From Synechococcaceae bacterium WB4_1_0192 (GTDB taxonomy: Bacteria > Cyanobacteriota > Cyanobacteriia > PCC-6307 > Cyanobiaceae), in the NCBI GenBank assembly GCA_009926195.1, contig RFPK01000128.1:1-5760 (forward strand): a stretch of DNA of 5,760 nucleotides, read 5' to 3'. Shown here piece by piece: positions 1 to 5,760 of this stretch. A program made the translations under genes and the position numbers. Below the pieces are notes generated by a model. It was not told the origin of the DNA, did no database searches, and was given only the letters and a program-made list of their open reading frames with translations. Every line of letters begins with the position of its first letter. Position 1 is the stretch's first letter.

Positions 1-854
1 AGGGACACAACATCTGGGTCTGCCTGGGTCTGGTGCAGGCGCTGGGCAGGGCCCGGGTGGTGGCCCTGCATGACTGCGACGTTGTGAGCTTCGCGCCGCG
101 CATGCTGGCCCGGCTGGTGGCACCGCTGCTGTATCCCGACAGCGGCTTCGTGTTCGCCAAGGCGTACTACCCCCGGATCAGCAACGGGGTCCTGTACGGC
201 CGGGTCAGCCGTCTGTTCGTCACCCCGCTGCTGCGGGCCCTGCGGCGCTGCCTGCCCCCCAGCCGCTACCTGGAGTTCCTCGACAGCTTCCGCTATCCGC
301 TGGCGGGTGAGTGCGCCCTGCAGCTGAGTGCGGCGCGGCGACTGCATCTGCCCTGTGACTGGGGCATGGAGATCGGCGTGCTGAGCGAGCTGTTCCGCGA
401 CCATTCCACTCGTCAGCTCTGCCAGGTGGACATCGCCGCTGCCTACGACCACAAGCACCAGGATCTGCCGGCTGAACCGGGGGAGGCTGACGCCGGCCTC
501 GGGCGGATGAGCCGCGACATCGCCCTCGGCCTGTTCCGCGGCCTGGCCGCCCAGGGGCAGGTTCTGGACATGGCTCTGTTGCGCACCCTGGTGACCGCCT
601 ACGAACGGATCGTGCTGGACCTGCTGGATTCCTATGCCGCCGATGCCGAGCTCAACGGCCTGCGGCTGGATCGCGGCGAGGAGACCCGGGCCATGGCCTT
701 CTTCTCCAGCTGTCTGCTGGAAGCGGGCCGGAGCTTCGTGCAGGAGGATCAGATCTGGCCGCTCACCCCCACCTGGGACGAGGTGAGCCAACGAATCCCC
801 GAGGTGCTGCCACGGCTGGTTACCGCGGTGGCGGCGGACCACGCTGCTGTCTGA
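1..854 (+). CDS. gpgS: Glucosyl-3-phosphoglycerate synthase-like glycosyltransferase (GT81), 5' truncated
   Basis: The reading frame is open from base 3, so the gene starts before the window; 283 C-terminal residues plus the stop are visible. The family transfers glucose from an NDP-sugar to 3-phosphoglycerate, the first step to the compatible solute glucosylglycerate, in the cytoplasm. Visible marks are the G-H-N-I-W stretch at the left edge, which matches the Lys-Gly-x3-Trp region of mycobacterial GpgS (the codon cut by the window edge ends in AG, compatible with Lys). The metal-binding D-C-D motif lies at 72-80, a P-L-A-G-E motif near 300, the W-G-M-E-I-G motif near 360-377, and a His (codon 450-452) sits where GpgS has its metal-ligand His. 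The C-terminal tail is longer than in the mycobacterial enzyme, as I recall for cyanobacterial homologues. The stop overlaps the next start by one base (TGATG), implying an operon. The acceptor could differ from 3-phosphoglycerate; the family call is firmer than the substrate. Confidence 0.8.
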   Translation, partial: GHNIWVCLGLVQALGRARVVALHDCDVVSFAPRMLARLVAPLLYPDSGFVFAKAYYPRISNGVLYGRVSRLFVTPLLRALRRCLPPSRYLEFLDSFRYPLAGECALQLSAARRLHLPCDWGMEIGVLSELFRDHSTRQLCQVDIAAAYDHKHQDLPAEPGEADAGLGRMSRDIALGLFRGLAAQGQVLDMALLRTLVTAYERIVLDLLDSYAADAELNGLRLDRGEETRAMAFFSSCLLEAGRSFVQEDQIWPLTPTWDEVSQRIPEVLPRLVTAVAADHAAV

Positions 855-1660
855 TGTTCCCCTGTCCTGCCGCGACCCGTATGAGCCCAGCCACCGCCCG
901 CACCCTGCTCGGCGTGATCAACCTCTCGCCGGAATCGATGGTGAGCGACTCCGTGGTGGCCGATCGGGAGCAGTTGCTGCAGCGGGCTGCCTGGCTCACG
1001 GATCAGGGCTGTGCCGTGCTGGATCTGGGAGCCCGCTCGATCACGCCGACGGCGGCGATGATCAACGATGAGGAGGAACAGCGTCGACTGCTGCCCGCTC
1101 TGCAGCTGCTGCGGCAGCAGGGCTACCGCGTCTCGGTGGACACCTGGAGTCCGGACACCGTGCGGGCGGCGCTTGAGGCAGGCGCCACCGACATCAACTT
1201 CACGGGTGCGGTGCTGGACGCCGCCACGCTGGCGGCCGTGGCCGCATCCGGGGCCTCGCTGATCCTCACCTACATGCCCTATGGCGATGCCTACCGCATG
1301 CGCACGGCCGCTCCGGTGGCCTATCGGCTGCAGGGGCTGCTGGAGCATCTGGCCCCCCGGGTGGAGCAGGCCCGCGCCGCAGGCGTGCGCGAGGTGATCA
1401 TCGATCCCAACCTCGGCATCATCCATCCCTCGACCGATGAGATCGGCAAGGTCCAGCTGCAGAACAGCGTGCTCTGGAACCTGGAGCGACTGCGGGTCCT
1501 GGAGTGCCCGATCCTGCTCTACGCCGCCCGCAAACCGGAGCGACTGGCCCGAATCCTGTTCGCCTCCAACGTGCTGTACGCCGGCGCCGACTGGATCCGC
1601 ACGCACCACCCTGACCTGATCCAGGCGATGCTGGCGGCGGAGACCGCCGAGGCCCCATGA
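854..1660 (+). CDS. Divergent dihydropteroate synthase-like (pterin-binding fold) protein
   Basis: A 268-residue protein, close to the usual DHPS length. FolP joins hydroxymethyl-dihydropterin pyrophosphate to p-aminobenzoate. Residues matching the DHPS pterin and phosphate sites are visible: Asn23 in G-V-I-N-L-S-P, Asp96 in V-S-V-D-T, Asn115 in D-I-N, Asp184 in I-I-D-P, Lys227 in A-A-R-K-P, and Arg249/His251 in I-R-T-H (compare E. coli N22, D96, N115, D185, K221, R255, H257). The substrate loops differ: loop 1 reads S-P-E-S-M instead of T-P-D-S-F, and loop 2 reads A-R-S-I-T-P instead of the usual G-E-S-T-R-P, so the loop-2 Arg is missing. I infer a DHPS paralogue with an altered or different acceptor rather than the housekeeping FolP. 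The start at 854 overlaps the upstream stop; an alternative ATG at 881 also leaves all motifs intact, and neither has a strong Shine-Dalgarno. Its stop overlaps the next start by four bases (ATGA). Fold confidence is high; function is open. Confidence 0.82.
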   Translation: MFPCPAATRMSPATARTLLGVINLSPESMVSDSVVADREQLLQRAAWLTDQGCAVLDLGARSITPTAAMINDEEEQRRLLPALQLLRQQGYRVSVDTWSPDTVRAALEAGATDINFTGAVLDAATLAAVAASGASLILTYMPYGDAYRMRTAAPVAYRLQGLLEHLAPRVEQARAAGVREVIIDPNLGIIHPSTDEIGKVQLQNSVLWNLERLRVLECPILLYAARKPERLARILFASNVLYAGADWIRTHHPDLIQAMLAAETAEAP

Positions 1661-2391
1661 CCGCGGAGCCCCTGCAAGGCCGCGTCGCCCTGGTCACGGG
1701 CGGAGCGCGTCGCACCGGCCGGGTGATCGCCCGGGCCCTGGCCAGCGCCGGCGCCGATGTGGTGATCCACTACCGCCACAGCGAAGCCGAGGCCCGGCAG
1801 GCCGTGACGGAGGTGGAGCAGCTGGGGCGCCGGGCCCTGGCGCTGCAGGTCGATCTCGCCGATGCAGAGGCCACCGAAGCGGCCTTCGCCGAGGCGGTGG
1901 AGCACCTGGGGCGGCTCGACATTCTGGTGAACAACGCGGCTGGCATCGTCTGGAAACCCCTGGCGGCGATGGAGGTGACCGACTGGCACCGGAGCATCGA
2001 GGACACCCTCCACATCACCCATCACGCCTGTCGAGCCGCCCTGCCCTGGATGCGCCGTCAGGGATTCGGGCGCATCATCAATCTGATCGATGTCGATGCC
2101 GATGCCCTGCAGGCGGTGCCGATGGTCACCCCTTACAAAATCGGCAAGACCGGGGTGCTGGTGCTCACCCGCACCCTCGCCGTCAGCGAGGGCCCCTTCG
2201 GCATCACCGTCAACGGCGTGTCGCCGGGCACATTGGACAACTCGGAACGCAAGCCGCCCCTGGAGCGCATTCCCGCCGGGCGCTACGGCAGTGCCGAGGA
2301 GGTGGCACGGGCGGTGCTGTTCCTGGCCGAACCCGCCAGTAGCTACATCAGCGGCACCAACATCAAGGTGTCAGGGGGCTATCTGATCTGA
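1657..2391 (+). CDS. Short-chain dehydrogenase/reductase, pteridine reductase-like (PTR1/FolM type)
   Basis: A 244-residue classical-length SDR with a Rossmann fold. The cofactor motif is T-G-G-A-R-R-T-G at residues 14-21, which fits the Thr-Gly-x3-Arg-x-Gly form of pteridine reductases instead of the common Thr-Gly-x3-Gly-x-Gly. After the second strand comes H-Y-R-H-S at 38-42, close to the H-Y-H-R-S NADPH phosphate-binding stretch of Leishmania PTR1. N-N-A-A lies at 92-95. The position of the usual catalytic Ser is Asp145 (I-I-N-L-I-D), followed by Tyr160-x3-Lys164, giving the Asp-Tyr-Lys set known from PTR1 (D181, Y194, K198) and also seen in FolM. The C-terminus has V-N-G-V-S-P-G and S-G-x5-S-G-G-Y motifs typical of SDRs. 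The likely reaction is NADPH-dependent reduction of a dihydropterin. The gene overlaps the DHPS-like gene by four bases, which supports a pterin substrate. Its last 21 bases overlap the convergent Nudix gene. Another carbonyl substrate cannot be excluded. Confidence 0.85.
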   Translation: MTAEPLQGRVALVTGGARRTGRVIARALASAGADVVIHYRHSEAEARQAVTEVEQLGRRALALQVDLADAEATEAAFAEAVEHLGRLDILVNNAAGIVWKPLAAMEVTDWHRSIEDTLHITHHACRAALPWMRRQGFGRIINLIDVDADALQAVPMVTPYKIGKTGVLVLTRTLAVSEGPFGITVNGVSPGTLDNSERKPPLERIPAGRYGSAEEVARAVLFLAEPASSYISGTNIKVSGGYLI

Positions 2392-2832
2392 GCAGGTCTG
2401 TCCAGCGATGTCGGCATAGTGCGCCGGCATCTCCGCATCAAGATAGGCCTGAATCAACCTTTGCGTGAAGGTATTCAGCGGATAGGCGAGAGCCTGCTGA
2501 GGCGACACCCAGGCCCACTCGACTATCTCGTCATTGGGACTGATCGTGACATCAGCAGCGAAGGCAAAATAATTGAGCAGCAGAAAGTGCACGGGTTGAT
2601 GAAACTGCTGATCGGCGATGGCCTCCTGCATCAGCGCGAACGTAACGCCGGCCAGCTCCAGCCCCACCTCTTCACGGAATTCGCGGCGCAACGCGGCATC
2701 CAGCGTTTCACCCCATTCCACCTTTCCGCCCGGGACGCCCCAGCTTCCTCGCCACTTGGTGGTGCGCACGATCAACACACGCCCACAGGGTCCGGTGACC
2801 AGCGCACCGACCGTAGCGAGGGGGTAGGACAT
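2371..2832 (-). CDS. Nudix hydrolase
   Basis: A 153-residue protein starting at the ATG at 2832-2830. Nudix enzymes cleave nucleoside diphosphates linked to another group. The full Nudix box (G-x5-E-x7-R-E-x2-E-E-x-G-L) spans residues 36-58, with the metal-binding R-E-F-R-E-E-V-G core intact and the common W-G-V-P-G-G lead-in just before it. The frame stays open upstream to 2973, but that part is Cys-rich, overlaps the end of the transporter gene and lacks family features, so the shorter start is preferred; no strong Shine-Dalgarno is visible. The start lies 22 bases after the transporter stop on the same strand, suggesting co-transcription. The 3' end overlaps the SDR gene tail to tail. GC is about 60% by my count, against about 71% in the sampled part of the DHPS-like gene. 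The substrate is unknown. Dihydroneopterin triphosphate is a possibility because of the pterin genes next door, but the opposite strand makes that link weak. Confidence 0.88.
   Translation of the reverse strand: MSYPLATVGALVTGPCGRVLIVRTTKWRGSWGVPGGKVEWGETLDAALRREFREEVGLELAGVTFALMQEAIADQQFHQPVHFLLLNYFAFAADVTISPNDEIVEWAWVSPQQALAYPLNTFTQRLIQAYLDAEMPAHYADIAGQTCSDQIAP
2407..2431 (+). terminator. Possible 3'-end stem-loop of the left operon
   Basis: In plus-strand RNA, 2407-2415 can pair with 2423-2431: nine pairs including one G-U, with a seven-base loop. It begins 16 bases after the reductase stop. On the minus strand the G-U pair becomes an A-C mismatch, so the structure favours the plus-strand transcript. 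No U-tract follows, so a terminator or 3'-end stabiliser role is only a suggestion; it also lies within the convergent Nudix coding sequence. Confidence 0.25.
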
Positions 2833-2854
2833 CAGCCGATGCAGCCCGATGAGA

Positions 2855-4456
2855 CTATCGCAGCTGCAGCGATCGCTCACCGAATCGCGGCAACTGCAAC
2901 ACAGATCGACGGGACAAGAGCCACAGGGTGGTGACAACCAGCAGCATGCCCAGCAACAGCCAGCCCATGCCATGCAGCACCATCATGATCGCGTGGATCG
3001 TGCCCGCTGAGCGTCTGCCGATCACGGCCAGCAGCTGCTCTCTGGAGACTCCGTAGTCGCTGAGCAGCACCTGCGCTCCATCACCGCGCGCGAGGCGACG
3101 AGCGATGGTCGCCATCGCGCCTGGAGACAGGGGCAGCACGCGCAGCCGTTGTTCGAGCGCGTCGCGGAAGACGCCGAGCAGCACGTCAACCGCCAGCGCC
3201 GAGCCCAGCGACCAGGCAGAGGTGGCCAGCACATGGCGAACCGCTTCCAGGTTGGCCAGCAGATCCCTGTCCGTTTTCGCCGTGATCAGGGAGCTCAACC
3301 CCACGCGCACGAACGTGAAGAAGAACGCGAAACTGGCCGCTGCCGAGGCAATCACCACGGTCGGCACCTGCGTCTGTGCCGTGATGAAGATCAGGGGAAG
3401 AATCAGACAGCCCATCAATCCGGTCGCGATGGTGCGCATCAGGCCGATCCGTGCGATCACCAGGGCGACGCCGAAGGATGCCGCGATCCCCGCCAGACTG
3501 GCCGGCGTCATCCAGGCCGACATTCCAGACAGATCAAGTTGATAGCGCAGCATCAGGAAGCGCTCTGTGCAATAGCGGTAATCGATTGAGAACAGCGCGG
3601 CCAGCGCCAGCAACTGCAACGTCAGGCGCGGGTTGCGCAGGAAGGCGAAGCCGCTGACCATCGCCGGTGATCGCCGCAGGGAGACAGCCGTGCCCCCCAC
3701 CAGGGCGAGGACGGCAACGATGCAGCCGGGGAACCAGGCCGGTTGCAGGGCGCGAATGATCGGCAGGGTGCTGATCAGGGCCGCGCAGGCTCCAGCCGCC
3801 AACAGGACAGCCCAATCGCGTCGCCGCAGCGTGACGGCCGCAGCGGGGCTCGGGGAGGCATCGCCGCGGACACCCAGCAGCAGCGCCAGCAGGACCAGGG
3901 CGAACAGCAGGGCCCACAGCAGTCCGACGCTGACCGCACCATGGGCGCCGCGACTCAGCAACCAGCTGTTGACAACGGGTGAGGCCACGAAGGCCAGACC
4001 GTTCGCCAGGGTGTTGGCGGCGATCAGCAGCGAAATCTGCCGGCCATTGCCAGCGCCACCGCACAACATCGCGAAGGCTGCCACCCGCACACAGCCGTCG
4101 GCGCAGCCCATCAGGATCAGGCCCAGGCTGAGCATGGCCAACCCCGTCTGGCCCGCCATCAGCAGGGAGCCCGCCATCCACATCGCAAGACTGACGGCCA
4201 GGCAGCGCTTGGCGCCGAAGAGGCGACACAGCGAACTGGCGCAGAACACGATCAACAGGCCACTGGCGATCGCCGTGCAGCGCAGCAGATTGAGCTGGAG
4301 CGAACTGAGACCGAGCTGCAGCCGCAGATCCAGCAGCACGTAGGTGATGCCGCTGATCGCGAACGTGCTCAGCAGGGTCGCCAGCAGGCTGACCGTGATG
4401 GGCACCAGCTCTCCCGCGGGGAGCCAGGTCGAGCGGGAGAGCTGCCCTTCGGCCAC
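2855..4456 (-). CDS. Major facilitator superfamily transporter, about 14 membrane helices (DHA2/EmrB-like)
   Basis: A 533-residue inner-membrane protein if it starts at the GTG at 4456-4454. That codon has an AGGA eight bases upstream. I count about 14 hydrophobic segments, the first around residues 18-43 and the last around 486-514, matching the 14-helix DHA2 (EmrB/QacA) drug:proton antiporters. A degenerate motif A (R-L-F-G-A-K-R, residues 78-84) follows helix 2, without the usual Asp. A polar loop at about 431-485 precedes the last helix, as is common in this family. A second possible start is the GTG at 4405-4403 (516 residues), preceded by G-G-G-A-G inside a perfect inverted repeat. The frame is open to 4642, but the extra part is low-complexity and antisense-like over the carbonic anhydrase gene, so it is not counted. 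The cargo is unknown; export of a small molecule is the usual family role. It is followed 22 bases later by the Nudix gene. Confidence 0.82.
   Translation of the reverse strand: MAEGQLSRSTWLPAGELVPITVSLLATLLSTFAISGITYVLLDLRLQLGLSSLQLNLLRCTAIASGLLIVFCASSLCRLFGAKRCLAVSLAMWMAGSLLMAGQTGLAMLSLGLILMGCADGCVRVAAFAMLCGGAGNGRQISLLIAANTLANGLAFVASPVVNSWLLSRGAHGAVSVGLLWALLFALVLLALLLGVRGDASPSPAAAVTLRRRDWAVLLAAGACAALISTLPIIRALQPAWFPGCIVAVLALVGGTAVSLRRSPAMVSGFAFLRNPRLTLQLLALAALFSIDYRYCTERFLMLRYQLDLSGMSAWMTPASLAGIAASFGVALVIARIGLMRTIATGLMGCLILPLIFITAQTQVPTVVIASAAASFAFFFTFVRVGLSSLITAKTDRDLLANLEAVRHVLATSAWSLGSALAVDVLLGVFRDALEQRLRVLPLSPGAMATIARRLARGDGAQVLLSDYGVSREQLLAVIGRRSAGTIHAIMMVLHGMGWLLLGMLLVVTTLWLLSRRSVLQLPRFGERSLQLR
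4406..4444 (-). repeat. Perfect 12-bp inverted repeat with 15-base loop at the transporter start
   Basis: Arms lie at 4406-4417 and 4433-4444 (CAGCTCTCCCGC and its exact reverse complement). On the minus strand the 3' arm ends directly against the GTG at 4405, one of two candidate starts of the transporter, and contains that start's Shine-Dalgarno-like GGGAG. If that GTG is used, the stem would hide its ribosome binding site. If the GTG at 4456 is used, the hairpin lies within codons 5-17. No T-run follows the stem, so it is not a classic intrinsic terminator for the carbonic anhydrase gene upstream. A protein-binding operator is another option. Confidence 0.5.
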
Positions 4457-4523
4457 GGCGCACGTCCTGCCTTCTCGCTGTATCCAAGCAGTGGCGGAAC
4501 ACACCGCCTGAGGATCCGGCGTC

Positions 4524-5279
4524 TCAGAGCAGAGAAACCTGGCCGCTGCCGAGATCGAAGTAGGCGCTGAGGATTCTGAGCTGGCCCCTGTCGACGGCAC
4601 GGCTGAGCAGCGCACTGCGGGCGGTGAGCTGGCCCGCTGCATGGCGGACGTTGGCCTGGACGGCCTGGGTCAGATCGTCGCCGCTCTGCAGGCTGGCCCG
4701 GATCGGGGTCACCAGCTCCTCCAGCAGGGGGGTGAGCGGTTCGCTGGCCAGGGCGGCGGTCACGGCACCGCAACCGCTGTGACCGAGCACCACCAGCAGA
4801 GGCACCCCCAGCTCGCCGACCGCAAATTCCAGGGAGGCGATGGCGGCGTTGAAGGCGGTGTTGCCGGCACTGCGCACCTGAAACAGCTCGCCGGCGGCAC
4901 AGGCGAACAGCCAGCCGGGGTCGACCCGGGCATCAGCGCAGGAAAGCACCGCCGCAAAGGGACGCTGGCCCTCGACCAGGGCCTGGGGATCGATCTGGCA
5001 GTTGCCCTGCCAGATCCGCCCCAGCGCCTGCATCCGCTGCTCAGGCGAGCCATCCAGGCGAGCCGCCCGCCAGGCCTGGGCGAAGCGGGCATTGCCTTCC
5101 AGGAGGCGTGCAAGGCCATCGGCCGGTGTGCAGACCTGCAGCCTGGCCAGCAGCTCAGCATCACCAGCGGCGGCCAACGCCGCAGCGGGGCGCCCCGGCG
5201 GCAGCAGCGCGCCGGTCAGGCCGGCGGCCAGGGCGCCGGCGCTACCGACCAACCACTGGCGGCGGGTGAGCGATGCCAT
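4524..5279 (-). CDS. Beta-carbonic anhydrase with twin-arginine export signal
   Basis: A 251-residue protein that interconverts CO2 and bicarbonate. The N-terminus T-R-R-Q-W-L-V (residues 5-11) followed by a hydrophobic Ala/Leu/Gly stretch to about 26 and an Ala-rich A-L-A-A-A region near 34-38 is a twin-arginine (Tat) signal with a plausible cleavage site, so the folded zinc enzyme is probably exported to the periplasm or thylakoid lumen. The zinc site is complete: Cys114, Asp116 and Arg118 in C-A-D-A-R, and His167 and Cys170 in H-S-G-C-G-A; the family G-N pair is at 139-140. The start ATG at 5279 was chosen because it opens the Tat signal; the frame continues upstream only as antisense of aspS. 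This resembles exported cyanobacterial beta enzymes such as EcaB, but I cannot assign orthology, so no symbol is given. It is divergent from aspS and lies 67 bases upstream of the transporter start on the same strand. Confidence 0.9.
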   Translation of the reverse strand: MASLTRRQWLVGSAGALAAGLTGALLPPGRPAAALAAAGDAELLARLQVCTPADGLARLLEGNARFAQAWRAARLDGSPEQRMQALGRIWQGNCQIDPQALVEGQRPFAAVLSCADARVDPGWLFACAAGELFQVRSAGNTAFNAAIASLEFAVGELGVPLLVVLGHSGCGAVTAALASEPLTPLLEELVTPIRASLQSGDDLTQAVQANVRHAAGQLTARSALLSRAVDRGQLRILSAYFDLGSGQVSLL

Positions 5280-5427
5280 GGCTGCGGCGTCCGGACAGGC
5301 CTCTGATCCTGGCGCGGCCGTGCAGCAGCTGATGCGGCGCGGACAACAGGCATGGTCGCGGCAGGGCCCCGCCGGCCGCGCCGCACTTCGGATGGGACAA
5401 TCCCCGATTGCTCTCCCTACTCCCAGC
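5280..5427. promoter_or_regulatory. Divergent spacer between carbonic anhydrase gene and aspS
   Basis: This 148-base spacer must hold the upstream signals of both genes because they point away from each other. On the plus strand GACAAT at 5396-5401 weakly resembles a -10 box for aspS, but I see no convincing -35 at the right distance. A small 5-bp inverted repeat (CAATC-CCC-GATTG) covers 5398-5410, 17 bases before the aspS start; it is short enough to be chance. For the carbonic anhydrase direction I see no clear promoter or strong Shine-Dalgarno. Confidence 0.35.
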
Positions 5428-5760
5428 ATGCGCAGCCACGGATGCGGCGACCTGCGCCCCGACGCCACCGGCCAGGCCGTGCAGCTGTGCGGCTGGGTGG
5501 ACCGCAGCCGCGACCACGGGGGCGTGATCTTCATCGATCTGCGCGACCGCAGCGGCACGGTGCAGATCACGGTGGACCCGGACAACGGCGCTGAGATGTT
5601 CGCCGTGGCGGAACACCTGCGCAACGAAACCGTGATCCAGGTGGAGGGCAAGGTGCGTGAGCGCCCCGCCGACGCGATCAACGAGAAGCTGGCCACCGGT
5701 CGGGTGGAGGTGCTGGCCAGCGCCATCACCGTGCTGAACAGCGTCAAGGGCAACCTGCCC
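5428..5760 (+). CDS. aspS: Aspartyl-tRNA synthetase, N-terminal part (3' truncated)
   Basis: The first 111 residues are visible, and the frame runs off the right edge without a stop. The enzyme charges tRNA-Asp (and, in many bacteria with the non-discriminating form, tRNA-Asn) with aspartate in the cytoplasm. The N-terminus M-R-S-H-G-C-G-D-L-R, then the G-W-V-D-R-S-R-D-H-G-G-V-I-F-I-D-L-R-D-R block (residues about 22-41), V-Q-I-T-V at 45-49, A-E-H-L-R-N-E-T-V at about 61-69 and the N-P-like end near 109-111 are the OB-fold anticodon-binding domain of bacterial-type AspRS, close to cyanobacterial sequences. The ATG at 5428 matches the normal AspRS N-terminus, with little upstream Shine-Dalgarno. 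The catalytic class II domain lies outside the window. Whether it is discriminating cannot be judged from the visible part. Confidence 0.96.
   Translation, partial: MRSHGCGDLRPDATGQAVQLCGWVDRSRDHGGVIFIDLRDRSGTVQITVDPDNGAEMFAVAEHLRNETVIQVEGKVRERPADAINEKLATGRVEVLASAITVLNSVKGNLP

Noticed and set aside
749..1609. Long minus-strand open frame of 286 codons opposite the DHPS-like gene
   Set aside because: Its translation is Gly/His/Gln/Arg-rich without family motifs and it mirrors a clear coding gene; long antisense frames are common at this GC.
2419..2934. Plus-strand open frame opposite the Nudix gene
   Set aside because: No recognisable motif, while the minus strand carries a complete Nudix box.
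2833..2973. Upstream in-frame extension of the Nudix gene
   Set aside because: It overlaps the transporter's 3' end, is Cys-rich, and lies outside the Nudix fold; the ATG at 2832 gives a normal length.
3534..4502. 322-codon minus-strand frame overlapping the transporter gene in another frame
   Set aside because: Arg/Pro-rich, without membrane helices or motifs, and the overlapping frame gives a convincing 14-helix transporter.
4493..4508. Small GGCGG/CCGCC hairpin after the carbonic anhydrase stop as a terminator
   Set aside because: Only five pairs and no T-run on the minus strand.
4457..4642. Upstream in-frame extension of the transporter, overlapping the carbonic anhydrase gene
   Set aside because: Low-complexity Ser/Ala/Pro sequence with no domain; starts at 4456 or 4405 fit better.
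4641..5306. Plus-strand 221-codon frame opposite the carbonic anhydrase
   Set aside because: Gly/Gln-rich shadow of a gene with a complete zinc site on the other strand.
5280..5753. Upstream extension of the carbonic anhydrase frame into aspS
   Set aside because: It is the antisense of conserved AspRS codons, and the Tat signal marks the real start at 5279.

Overview
The window reads as a chromosomal segment of a high-GC unicellular cyanobacterium of the Synechococcus/Cyanobium type. The clearest support is the start of an aspartyl-tRNA synthetase at the right edge, whose N-terminus looks cyanobacterial. Other support is a GT81-type glucosyl-3-phosphoglycerate synthase-like enzyme at the left edge, an exported beta-carbonic anhydrase, tight gene packing, and G/C-rich third codon positions. 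No RNA gene, CRISPR array, insertion sequence or phage gene was seen.

Layout. Bases 1-2391 (+) hold three genes joined by stop/start overlaps: the 3' part of a GpgS-like glycosyltransferase, a divergent dihydropteroate synthase (DHPS)-fold protein, and a short-chain reductase with pteridine-reductase hallmarks. Bases 2371-4456 (-) hold a Nudix hydrolase and, upstream of it on the same strand, a 14-helix major facilitator transporter. The Nudix gene meets the reductase gene tail to tail with a 21-bp overlap. Bases 4524-5279 (-) encode a beta-carbonic anhydrase with a twin-arginine signal. A 148-bp divergent spacer separates it from aspS (5428 onward, +), which runs off the window.

How the genes may work together. 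The left operon is the most interesting part. The DHPS-like protein keeps the residues that hold the pterin and its phosphate, but its two substrate loops are altered. The next gene carries the Thr-Gly-x3-Arg-x-Gly cofactor motif and an Asp-Tyr-Lys active site like pteridine reductase PTR1 and FolM. Together they suggest a dedicated pterin route beside ordinary folate synthesis, translationally linked to a sugar transferase. That pathway is an inference and no product can be named from sequence. The transporter-Nudix pair is a separate unit with somewhat lower GC. The carbonic anhydrase probably acts outside the cytoplasm in inorganic carbon handling. A perfect 12-bp inverted repeat near the transporter's start ends directly against an alternative start codon and could hide its ribosome binding site.
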